A stretch of DNA of 64,000 bases from an uncultured Bacteroidota bacterium (GTDB lineage Bacteria; Bacteroidota; Bacteroidia; Flavobacteriales; Flavobacteriaceae), in NCBI GenBank assembly GCA_902586905.1, contig CACIJH010000004.1, forward strand, positions 27,488 to 91,487, written 5' to 3'. The first letter of the stretch is position 1. Every line of letters begins with the position of its first letter. The notes under the pieces were generated by a model. It saw only the letters and a program-made list of their open reading frames with translations, searched no databases and had not been told where the DNA came from. Shown here piece after piece: positions 17,564-25,516 of this stretch. The position numbers were made by a program, and so were the translations under genes.

Positions 17564-18934
17564 ATGCAAAATGAAGGGAAAACCATAGTCGCTTCGGCTA
17601 CTGCACCAGGCACAAGTGCCATTGCCATTGTTCGTCTATCGGGTGATAAAGCCATCATCATCGCCGATCGTGTTTTTCGATCGGTGCATGGCAAAACCCT
17701 TGCAAAGCAAAAATCACACACCATTCATCTAGGTCATATTGTGCAAAACGATAGCACGCTTGATGAGGTACTTGTAAGTTTGTTCAAAGGGCCAAATTCA
17801 TACACTGGCGAAGATGTTGTAGAGATTTCATGCCATGGGTCTATCTATATTCAACAGCAACTGATCCAACTGCTGCAAAAGGAAGGAGCACAAATGGCAG
17901 CGCCTGGCGAATTTACCCTACGCGCTTTTATGAATGGGAAAATGGATCTAACCCAAGCAGAAGCAGTTGCAGACCTTATTGCCAGTGAAGGAGAAGCTGC
18001 ACATAGAGTGGCAATACAGCAACTTCGTGGGGGTATCAGCAATCAGTTGGAACAACTCAGACAACAACTGATCGACTTTGCTTCGTTGGTAGAACTTGAG
18101 CTTGATTTTAGCGAAGAGGATGTTGATTTTGCAGATCGAAATGCATTGGATAAACTATTACAAGAAGCCCAAGACACGATCAAATCACTTGTTGATTCAT
18201 TTGCTGTTGGGAATGCCATGAAACAAGGCGTTCCTGTTGCTATTGCAGGAAAGCCAAATGCTGGAAAATCGTCCTTACTCAACGCACTTGCCCAAGAGGA
18301 AAAAGCCATTGTTTCTGAAATTGCTGGTACCACACGAGACAGCATAGAAGATACTGTTACGATTGATGGGATTCAGTTTAGATTTATCGATACTGCTGGC
18401 CTTCGAGAGACTGAAGATACCATCGAAGCCATAGGCGTTGAAAAGGCTAAAACTAAAATTTCAGACGCGCAAGTCCTTCTCTATGTAGTGGATTCTGAAA
18501 CAATGACAACTGAAGATATCAAAACAGAAGTCAATGCACTACAGCATCAAAGCCCTTTGGTGTTGTTGAACAAGGCAGACCTTTACGATACAAACCAACT
18601 CAACAACCAAAGCAGAAAGTTGGGTGATATAGATTCAATTGTTATTTCAGCAGAAACAGGTGCAGGCTTGGACAAGTTGAAAAATCATCTGGTACAGCTT
18701 GTGAATCACACCAACTACGATACGATTGTGAGCAACAGCCGTCATCACAATGAACTTCAACAAACCCTCACAGCAATTTTGACTGTTCGAGAGGGCTTAT
18801 CAAGTGGTTTGAGTGGTGATTTGCTAGCAGTTGATTTGCGAACAGCACTGCATCATTTGGGTATGCTGACAGGATCGATTTCATCCGATGAACTTCTGGG
18901 AAATATATTTGCTAATTTTTGTATTGGGAAGTAA
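17564..18934 (+). CDS. mnmE: tRNA uridine-5-carboxymethylaminomethyl modification GTPase
   Basis: A 456-residue G protein that, with MnmG, modifies wobble uridine 34 of several tRNAs. The N-terminal tetrahydrofolate-binding domain (about 1-118) begins IVASATAPGTSAIAIVRLSG; the G domain carries P-loop GKPNAGKSSLLN near residue 226, the switch region TTRDSIEDT, DTAGLRE and NKAD. The C-terminal motif ends FCIGK, the invariant CxGK needed for activity. Length is normal. The partner mnmG is not in the window. Confidence 0.97.
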   Translation: MQNEGKTIVASATAPGTSAIAIVRLSGDKAIIIADRVFRSVHGKTLAKQKSHTIHLGHIVQNDSTLDEVLVSLFKGPNSYTGEDVVEISCHGSIYIQQQLIQLLQKEGAQMAAPGEFTLRAFMNGKMDLTQAEAVADLIASEGEAAHRVAIQQLRGGISNQLEQLRQQLIDFASLVELELDFSEEDVDFADRNALDKLLQEAQDTIKSLVDSFAVGNAMKQGVPVAIAGKPNAGKSSLLNALAQEEKAIVSEIAGTTRDSIEDTVTIDGIQFRFIDTAGLRETEDTIEAIGVEKAKTKISDAQVLLYVVDSETMTTEDIKTEVNALQHQSPLVLLNKADLYDTNQLNNQSRKLGDIDSIVISAETGAGLDKLKNHLVQLVNHTNYDTIVSNSRHHNELQQTLTAILTVREGLSSGLSGDLLAVDLRTALHHLGMLTGSISSDELLGNIFANFCIGK

Positions 18935-18943
18935 TTAAAAAAA

Positions 18944-19645
18944 TTACTGTTTTACCACACGTCTTGTCACCCATTCTTTATTGTCTGTGCGATACAGTCG
19001 AATGAGGTACATCCCATTGTTTACAGAACCTAAATCAACACTTGAAGTATTTGTCTTCATCAACTGTTTTCCAGTGAGGTCATACACATGAATTTTGGTG
19101 ATAATGTCTTGATTGGCTTGCACAACTCCCGAGGTGGGATTGGGATATACAAATATATCTTTGTCCTGCGCTCCTTCAATACTCAAGTTGGGGTTTGTTG
19201 ATCGTGTGTAAATGAAGCCCCCACCGTTTGACCTTCCAGACTGCCAGGAAGTGAAAGTTACGTCAATATGAATATCATCAGACTCAGTAGTTGTGCCTTT
19301 TGTCAATTTTAAAACAACTTGGGTGTTTAAAGGAGGTTTGTTTCCACCTGTCCCATAAAAATCCCGAAAATTATCAAATGATAAGTTCGTATCAGAAGTG
19401 CTTCCCAATGCCCAAAGTGTACCCACAGGGCTTGTTCCTTGGACATATGAGCTTTCTTGACTATAATTGATCAAAGCACCACCACTATTGGTGCGAGTCA
19501 ACCAAACATCATCAGTAATTCGATCTTGGTGTTGCGCACTCGTATAATCTGCATTGTTGGGCTTTGAAATGGTAATCGTTGCTCCATCCCAAACAGTTTG
19601 GGAAAAACACATTAAAGGTGTCAGTAAGAGTAAAATATATTTCAT
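18944..19645 (-). CDS. T9SS type A sorting domain-containing secreted protein
   Basis: Starting at the ATG at 19645 (residue 38 of the track ORF) gives 233 residues with a signal peptide MKYILLLLTPLMCFSQ. A roughly 140-residue domain follows (WDGATITISKPNN ... GGGFIYTRS) of unknown fold, probably a beta-rich extracellular domain. From about residue 160 comes the T9SS sorting domain: DIFVYPNPTSGVV, IHVYDLTGKQL, GMYLIRLY and a C-terminal RRVVKQ. The protein should cross the outer membrane via T9SS and be attached to the surface or released. Not clearly in an operon. Confidence 0.85.
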   Translation of the reverse strand: MKYILLLLTPLMCFSQTVWDGATITISKPNNADYTSAQHQDRITDDVWLTRTNSGGALINYSQESSYVQGTSPVGTLWALGSTSDTNLSFDNFRDFYGTGGNKPPLNTQVVLKLTKGTTTESDDIHIDVTFTSWQSGRSNGGGFIYTRSTNPNLSIEGAQDKDIFVYPNPTSGVVQANQDIITKIHVYDLTGKQLMKTNTSSVDLGSVNNGMYLIRLYRTDNKEWVTRRVVKQ

Positions 19646-19731
19646 AACAGTAATTTTTCCTTCTAAAGATACAATTCTTACGCCAATTCCATTTTTTCCT
19701 CGATTAGAAACACCTATTTTTGAAAAAAAAA

Positions 19732-20472
19732 ATGCAATTTCTTCTGCTCTTTGCATTCTTCATATGTGGCATTGCGCATGCACAAACGATTTTAAATTCA
19801 GAATCGTTATTGAATCACTCCACTACTAAACTCAACACACAAATCAATCTCTCTTTCGACTGGGAATCAGGCAACGAAAATACGTTTGCTTCTTTTAATC
19901 AAATATTAATCGGAACGAAACAAGGACGTCAACTTTGGCGACTCATCGTGGGGCATGACTACGAGGATGATGAAGGGGAAATTGTTGCAAATGACTGGAG
20001 TGCACAGCTTCGCCTAAACCATTTTGTCAGCGATAAAAACTCGATCTATGGTTTTATTCAGACGCAAAATATCAAGGTGTTACAGATGAACCATCGTCAA
20101 CTTGTTGGAGGTGGCTATCGTCATTCGCTGTTCAACAACGATCGCCAGTACATCGATCTTGCAGCTGGTTTGTTTTATGAAGATGAAGAATACCCTAATC
20201 TTCAAACACATAAATATCGATTCAATATCAATATGTTTTTGCGTGTAAAACTGCTTGTAAAACTGTATTTCAATTGTGTAACCTACTTCCAAGTCAACAC
20301 AAAAGATGCAAGCGATATTCGATTTTTTGTTGAGCCAAAAATCAATTTTGAACAAGAAAAATTTGCCTTATCCATTGGCGCACAAAACAGGTATAATTCA
20401 ACCCCATATTCACAAAATAAAAAGAACGATCTCTTGTCCCAAGTTGCACTGACAATCAAATTGTTTAAATAA
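19732..20472 (+). CDS. DUF481-type outer-membrane beta-barrel protein
   Basis: Starting at the ATG at 19732 (the track's TTG is four codons earlier) gives 246 residues with signal peptide MQFLLLFAFFICGIAHAQ. The mature protein has repeated short beta strands, an NLSFDWESGNE-like opening and a C terminus ending in an aromatic-rich VALTIKLFK strand, in keeping with a small barrel of the DUF481 (PF04338) type. The TATTTTTG at 19715-19722 could be its -7 box. The region upstream overlaps the long form of the T9SS gene on the other strand, another reason for the shorter start there. Function unknown. Confidence 0.7.
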   Translation: MQFLLLFAFFICGIAHAQTILNSESLLNHSTTKLNTQINLSFDWESGNENTFASFNQILIGTKQGRQLWRLIVGHDYEDDEGEIVANDWSAQLRLNHFVSDKNSIYGFIQTQNIKVLQMNHRQLVGGGYRHSLFNNDRQYIDLAAGLFYEDEEYPNLQTHKYRFNINMFLRVKLLVKLYFNCVTYFQVNTKDASDIRFFVEPKINFEQEKFALSIGAQNRYNSTPYSQNKKNDLLSQVALTIKLFK

Positions 20473-20482
20473 TGCGATTGTA

Positions 20483-20722
20483 ATGAGGAAAATTTTATTA
20501 ATAATGACAATGAGTCTCTTTTTTGGCTGTAAAAGTGATGACAATTGTGGCGAGGTCATCGATAAAGTCATAAATAATGATCGCTTTTTACTCGTCATCC
20601 GATTTGATGATGGCGCGAGTACGAGCGAAAATGAATTTAGTGGGGAACTGGTCGACGATATCGAAGTCAGCGAGCAAACCTTTTCGAGCTTCGATGAAGG
20701 AGACAACTATTGCATCAAATAG
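20483..20722 (+). CDS. Small lipoprotein, probably surface-exposed
   Basis: A 79-residue protein. Its signal MRKILLIMTMSLFFGC ends in a lipobox-like FFGC. The residues after the cysteine, KSDDN, contain the acidic pair that resembles the Bacteroidota lipoprotein export signal, which predicts transport to the outer face of the outer membrane. The mature 63 residues are strongly acidic and include two more cysteines (near both ends) that could form a disulfide. It follows the DUF481-type gene by 10 bases and is probably co-transcribed. Function unknown. Confidence 0.7.
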   Translation: MRKILLIMTMSLFFGCKSDDNCGEVIDKVINNDRFLLVIRFDDGASTSENEFSGELVDDIEVSEQTFSSFDEGDNYCIK

Positions 20723-21100
20723 CTAGTGTTTGGTCATTTGACCAGGTTTGGGTTCTTGTCCTTTCCGAACATACTGACAACAAGCAGGCAACTGATCATA
20801 TATTTCTTTAGATGCGTTGTGGTGTTCAGTGTCATGCCCTGCAGCAGCGATTTGCTTTTCGATTGTACCTATGTCTGTTTTTAATCCATTGTAAATCAAA
20901 CGAAGTTGTCCAGAGGAATTATCCCAAGAGGCATATTTGACACCTTTCACTGAAAAAGCAGCTTTCTCAATTCGCTTTTTGCACATGTCACAGTTGCCAA
21001 GAACTTCAATGCTATTCTTTTCGTTTTCTGATGGACTCTCTTGTGCAAAAGAAAGCAGAGAAAAGCTGATAAAAAATACAATAAATACTGCTTTCTTCAT
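20723..21100 (-). CDS. Secreted heavy-metal-associated (HMA) domain protein
   Basis: A 125-residue protein: signal peptide MKKAVFIVFFISFSLLSFAQ, then an HMA/ferredoxin-like fold with the metal motif GNCDMCKKRIE (CxxC) near residue 36 and the usual ISxKGVxxxxWD-like second element. The C-terminal region adds histidines (HDTEHH) and a CC pair. HMA domains bind Cu(I) or similar soft metals; here it would act in the periplasm. It follows the TonB receptor gene by 9 bases on the same strand, so the two form an operon, suggesting a metal-uptake or metal-sensing pair. Confidence 0.85.
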   Translation of the reverse strand: MKKAVFIVFFISFSLLSFAQESPSENEKNSIEVLGNCDMCKKRIEKAAFSVKGVKYASWDNSSGQLRLIYNGLKTDIGTIEKQIAAAGHDTEHHNASKEIYDQLPACCQYVRKGQEPKPGQMTKH

Positions 21101-21109
21101 GATTCAAAT

Positions 21110-23311
21110 TTATAAATTATATCGCAACCCAACATACATCATCCGTCCAAAAACAGGAGCGTACACCAAGCTCGAATCAAAAGACGAAGAAAAGGGCTGA
21201 TCAGCAGAAAAAATGGGTTGTGCTTGTTTGTAATTCGTGAGGTTTTCACCACCCATATAGATTTCAAAATTAGGCTTTGGGATATAGGTAATTTGTGCAT
21301 TCATCAATCCAAAAGCATTACTCTCAAAGCCACTCGGATGTTGGATGGTTGCAGGGATGCGCTGTGGACCTGTATAGTGATAGGTAGCATCTGCTCTCCA
21401 CTGATCCCCTACATACCCAAGATTTAAAAAATATCGTTGTTTTGGCTGTAAAGGCTTTTGCTTTTTAGCAGCGACATAATCGACCTGAACATCATAAAAT
21501 TTATAGGAAAAACGAGCATCTATCAGTCTAAACAAACGTGCGTCCAACCCAAGCTGTAAGCTGTTTGCATAGCTATCACCATCAAGGTTATAAAATGATA
21601 CTTGTCCTTGTGTTTCCCAATCCACAACCACCTGGTTGACAAATGATGTTCGAAATATATCTAGATTGACATTCAACGGAATCGTGCCGATTTGAAAACC
21701 TTTCAAATAACTGACTCCATAGTTCCATGCACGCTCTGGTAATAATCCATAATGATGGCTTTGAAGTTCAGGGATCAATATCGTTCTGCCAGAGCCAAAT
21801 AATTTTTGATTTTCAGCAAATACAGTCGCTACTCTACGTCCACTACCCATCAAAAATCGTAAACTAGAGGTATCTGTAAACGCATAACGCAAATGCGCTC
21901 GAGGGGTAACGAAACTGCCAATATGATTGTGATGATCAAAGCGAAGACCCAACACAATTCGAAGTCGCTCGAGGCTGTCATAACTGTACTCAAAAAAAGC
22001 ACCCACAGAACGATCAATTCTGTTGGTTGATTGCACTTCTACTGTTTCATCATACTGGTCATATGCGAACTGTAGTCCTGTCTTAAATTTATGAAGGGTG
22101 TTGCTCAGAATGGAGTTAAATATCACATTTGAAAACATACTCTTATGGCGAATATCGTATGCTCGCAAACCATAATATGACTGCTGATCGTGGTCGCTGT
22201 AAGCCAACTGAAAACCAAAGCTTTGATAGGGTAATTCAGGGAAAACATAGCCAAGTTTGAGCGAAGTTTCATAGCGTTTTGTCAGCATCTCACTCCCCCA
22301 CACTGCTGCTGTGTTTTTATGCGTTTTTGGAATAAAGTTTGTTTGCCCAAAAAGCTTATTGTCATGAAGCATTCTGACATTAAAGAAGGACACCCAACCC
22401 TTTTCTGCATCTAGGTATTGAAAGCGAGTGAGGATATTCACTTGATCGGAAAGAGGCATATCCAAAAACTGATCATCATTTTTATCTACCCTTTCTGTGC
22501 GTTCGTTATAATGCACAAATAAATTTGCAGACCAATTGTTCGACAAATTCGCTTTCGTATGAACATTCAACTCATTTCGCCCCTCAAAAGAACGAAATAG
22601 ATTGAGGAACAATCGCGCGCTTGTCAAGGGTTTTTTTAGTTCAAAATTGATTTGACCAGTCATGCTTTCATAGCCATTTATCACACTTCCAGCGCCTTTG
22701 GTGATTTGTAGGCTTTCGATCCATGTGCCAGGGATAAAGCTCAAACCATACACCTGCGATACTCCTCTGATCGTAGGTATGTTTTCTTCTGTAAAGAGTA
22801 AGTATGGACTGGGTAAACCCATCATTTTCACTTGCTTAACACCTGTGAGTGCATTGTCAAAATTGACATCAATAGCTGGGTTGGTTTCAAAGCTTTCAGA
22901 AAGGTTGCAACAGGCAGCTTTTAGGAGTTCCTCGCTACTGACATTCAAAACGCTTTGTGCAGACAGAAAAGACAATTGGCTAGTCTTTTTTCGTTCAGAA
23001 ACAACGACTTCGTCTAGGTTTGCGCCATCTTTTCGCTTTAAAATATGGATGATTGTTTTTGAATTTTGAATGCTAAGGGTATCTGAAGTAAAACCCACGA
23101 AAGAGATTACCAATTGAGAATCGGAAGCCTGTTTTTGCATCGAAAATTTGCCATCGATATCAGTGACAGTTCCTTTATTTGTTGCAAGCCAATACACATT
23201 CGCTCCTGGCAATGGGTTGCTTTCATCATTCCCAAAAACAGTACCTGAGAAAACGTCTTGCGCTTGCACAAAACAGAAACAAAAGAAGAAAATTAAGAAC
23301 CTAGATAACAC
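21110..23311 (-). CDS. TonB-dependent outer-membrane receptor, probably metal-linked
   Basis: A 733-residue receptor. It has a short signal peptide (LSRFLIFFFCFCFVQAQ), a carboxypeptidase-like regulatory domain (about 20-105, FSGTVFGNDESNPLPGANV), a plug domain (about 115-225, with PSPYLLFTEENIPTIRG and the VINGYESMTGQINFELK end) and a 22-strand-type barrel ending YVGLRYNL with a terminal aromatic/Leu. The KAACCNLSESFETNP segment with paired cysteines is typical of a subgroup found beside HMA proteins. Start is GTG; no ATG in frame fits the signal peptide. Energised by TonB/ExbB/ExbD, absent here. Copper or another transition metal is the likely ligand by context only. Confidence 0.9.
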   Translation of the reverse strand: MLSRFLIFFFCFCFVQAQDVFSGTVFGNDESNPLPGANVYWLATNKGTVTDIDGKFSMQKQASDSQLVISFVGFTSDTLSIQNSKTIIHILKRKDGANLDEVVVSERKKTSQLSFLSAQSVLNVSSEELLKAACCNLSESFETNPAIDVNFDNALTGVKQVKMMGLPSPYLLFTEENIPTIRGVSQVYGLSFIPGTWIESLQITKGAGSVINGYESMTGQINFELKKPLTSARLFLNLFRSFEGRNELNVHTKANLSNNWSANLFVHYNERTERVDKNDDQFLDMPLSDQVNILTRFQYLDAEKGWVSFFNVRMLHDNKLFGQTNFIPKTHKNTAAVWGSEMLTKRYETSLKLGYVFPELPYQSFGFQLAYSDHDQQSYYGLRAYDIRHKSMFSNVIFNSILSNTLHKFKTGLQFAYDQYDETVEVQSTNRIDRSVGAFFEYSYDSLERLRIVLGLRFDHHNHIGSFVTPRAHLRYAFTDTSSLRFLMGSGRRVATVFAENQKLFGSGRTILIPELQSHHYGLLPERAWNYGVSYLKGFQIGTIPLNVNLDIFRTSFVNQVVVDWETQGQVSFYNLDGDSYANSLQLGLDARLFRLIDARFSYKFYDVQVDYVAAKKQKPLQPKQRYFLNLGYVGDQWRADATYHYTGPQRIPATIQHPSGFESNAFGLMNAQITYIPKPNFEIYMGGENLTNYKQAQPIFSADQPFSSSFDSSLVYAPVFGRMMYVGLRYNL

Positions 23312-23360
23312 AGTTGCAAGTTACTAAAATCATGTTACATAAAAAAGGTTACCTTAGTCA

Positions 23361-23549
23361 ATGAAAATGAGTAAAAAGAAAAAAATAAACAGCGATCCAC
23401 CCATTGATTTGGTTGCTGACTTTTACAGTCAAAAAAAGTTGAATGTTGATGAAATTGTAAGAGTCAAAAAAGAAAGCATACAAGCTGTTGTCAGCTACAG
23501 TCTTGCGCCCTACACAGAAGTTTATGTGATTGGTAATCCTACTGATTAA
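23361..23549 (+). CDS. Small hypothetical protein (62 residues)
   Basis: An ATG-initiated ORF in the 350-base gap between the TonB receptor and parE. The sequence starts very basic (MKMSKKKKINSDPP) and then looks like a soluble alpha/beta segment (IDLVADFYSQKKLNVDEIV ... EVYVIGNPTD). It reads like a real coding stretch rather than random frame noise, but I do not recognise it. It could be a small regulator or unassigned conserved protein. Not overlapping any other gene. Confidence 0.5.
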   Translation: MKMSKKKKINSDPPIDLVADFYSQKKLNVDEIVRVKKESIQAVVSYSLAPYTEVYVIGNPTD

Positions 23550-23661
23550 ACTTTAACATTTTTTGAAAGAATGTATTTTCAACAAAAGCCGTTTTTATAT
23601 TGTTAATTTCTTTCACTGTTCTTGAACCTATATTTTGAGATGAAGTTTTAAATTAGCAGCC

Positions 23662-25515
23662 ATGCCACAAACCACCCAATATACAGAAGATAATATCCGA
23701 TCGCTCGATTGGAAAGAGCACATTCGCATGCGCCCTGGTATGTATATTGGCAAACTCGGCGATGGGTCTTCTGCTGATGATGGGATTTATATTTTACTCA
23801 AAGAGGTGCTCGACAACAGTATTGATGAGTTTGTCATGGGTGCTGGAAAAACCATAGAAATTTCTGTGAAAGAGGGGCAAGTCACTGTGCGTGACTATGG
23901 GCGTGGGATCCCTTTAGGAAAGGTGGTTGATGTCGTGTCGCGTATGAACACTGGTGGTAAGTATGACACTCGCGCTTTTAAAAAATCAGTTGGTCTAAAT
24001 GGGGTTGGTACAAAAGCAGTCAATGCCCTTTCGACCTATTTTAAGGTCGAATCCATTCGTGATGATCAATCAAAGGTTGCTGTTTTTGAAAGGGGAGAGC
24101 TTATAGAAGACCCTGCACAAGAACCGAGTAGCAAGCGCAAAGGCACATCTGTTTCTTTTGTGCCAGACGAAAGCATTTTTAAACACTTTAAATATCGTCA
24201 CGAGTACATCGTTCGAATGCTCAAAAACTATGTGTATCTCAATCCAGGACTGACGATTGTCTTTAATAGCGAGAAATACAAGTCAGAGAATGGTTTAAAA
24301 GATTTGCTCGAAGACAACAACAATGCTGAGGATATGCTTTATCCCATCATCCATTTGCGTGGTAATGATATCGAGGTGGCTATCACACACAGCAAAACAC
24401 AATACAGCGAAGAATACCATTCCTTTGTCAATGGGCAACACACAACCCAAGGTGGTACCCATCAATCTGCTTTTAGAGAAGCCATCGTAAAGACTGTTCG
24501 AGAACACTATGGCAAAAATTTTGACGCATCAGATATTCGAAAATCTATCATATCAGCCATCAGTATAAAAGTGATGGAGCCAGTGTTTGAGTCCCAAACA
24601 AAAACCAAGCTGGGGTCAACAGATATGGGTGGCGATCTGCCAACTGTTCGCACATATATCAATGATTTTATTGGAACGAAACTCGATAATTATCTCCATA
24701 AAAACTCCACAACTACCGAGCAACTCCAACGTAAAATCTTACAAGCTGAAAAAGAAAGAAAAGAACTCTCTGGCATAAGAAAATTGGCACGTGAACGAGC
24801 CAAAAAAGCGAGTTTACACAACAAGAAATTACGTGATTGCCGCATCCATTTGGGTGATATGAAAAAAGAAAGGCGACTGGAGTCAACTCTTTTTATTACA
24901 GAGGGAGACTCTGCAAGTGGATCGATTACAAAATCGAGAGATGTCAACACCCAAGCAGTGTTTAGTTTGCGAGGTAAACCTTTGAATTCTTATGGCATGA
25001 GTAAAAAAATTGTTTATGAAAATGAAGAATTCAACTTGCTGCAAGCAGCACTGAATATCGAAGAGAGTTTGGAGGATTTGCGCTATAACAATATCGTCAT
25101 CGCTACAGATGCTGACGTGGATGGTATGCACATTCGTTTGTTGCTGATCACATTCTTTTTACAGTTCTTCCCAGAACTGATTAAAGAAGGACATCTGTAT
25201 ATTTTACAAACCCCACTTTTTAGGGTGAGGAACAAAAAAGAAACGATTTATTGTTACTCAGAGCAGGAACGAATCGATGCCATGAATAAGCTAGGACAGA
25301 AACCTGAAATCACAAGGTTTAAGGGCTTGGGCGAGATTTCACCTGACGAGTTCAAACACTTTATTGGGGATAATATTCGTTTGGACCCCATCATGCTAGA
25401 CCGAGCTGTTGGTATAGATGAAATGTTATCATTTTATATGGGTAAAAACACCCCAAAAAGGCAAGAGTTTATTATTGATAATCTAAAAGTCGAACTTGAT
25501 CAAGTAGAGGAGTAG
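23662..25515 (+). CDS. parE: DNA topoisomerase IV subunit B
   Basis: A 617-residue type IIA topoisomerase ATPase subunit. The GHKL ATPase motifs are present ([30 protein letters not shown]), then the transducer domain (about 220-390) and the TOPRIM domain with EGDSASG near residue 413 and the DADVDG metal motif. It is short, lacking the long insertions of E. coli GyrB, as is usual for the Bacteroidota ParE. It is followed after one base by the A subunit, an obvious operon. I call it ParE, not GyrB, from length and from pairing with a ParC-like A subunit. Confidence 0.92.
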   Translation: MPQTTQYTEDNIRSLDWKEHIRMRPGMYIGKLGDGSSADDGIYILLKEVLDNSIDEFVMGAGKTIEISVKEGQVTVRDYGRGIPLGKVVDVVSRMNTGGKYDTRAFKKSVGLNGVGTKAVNALSTYFKVESIRDDQSKVAVFERGELIEDPAQEPSSKRKGTSVSFVPDESIFKHFKYRHEYIVRMLKNYVYLNPGLTIVFNSEKYKSENGLKDLLEDNNNAEDMLYPIIHLRGNDIEVAITHSKTQYSEEYHSFVNGQHTTQGGTHQSAFREAIVKTVREHYGKNFDASDIRKSIISAISIKVMEPVFESQTKTKLGSTDMGGDLPTVRTYINDFIGTKLDNYLHKNSTTTEQLQRKILQAEKERKELSGIRKLARERAKKASLHNKKLRDCRIHLGDMKKERRLESTLFITEGDSASGSITKSRDVNTQAVFSLRGKPLNSYGMSKKIVYENEEFNLLQAALNIEESLEDLRYNNIVIATDADVDGMHIRLLLITFFLQFFPELIKEGHLYILQTPLFRVRNKKETIYCYSEQERIDAMNKLGQKPEITRFKGLGEISPDEFKHFIGDNIRLDPIMLDRAVGIDEMLSFYMGKNTPKRQEFIIDNLKVELDQVEE

Positions 25516-25516
25516 T

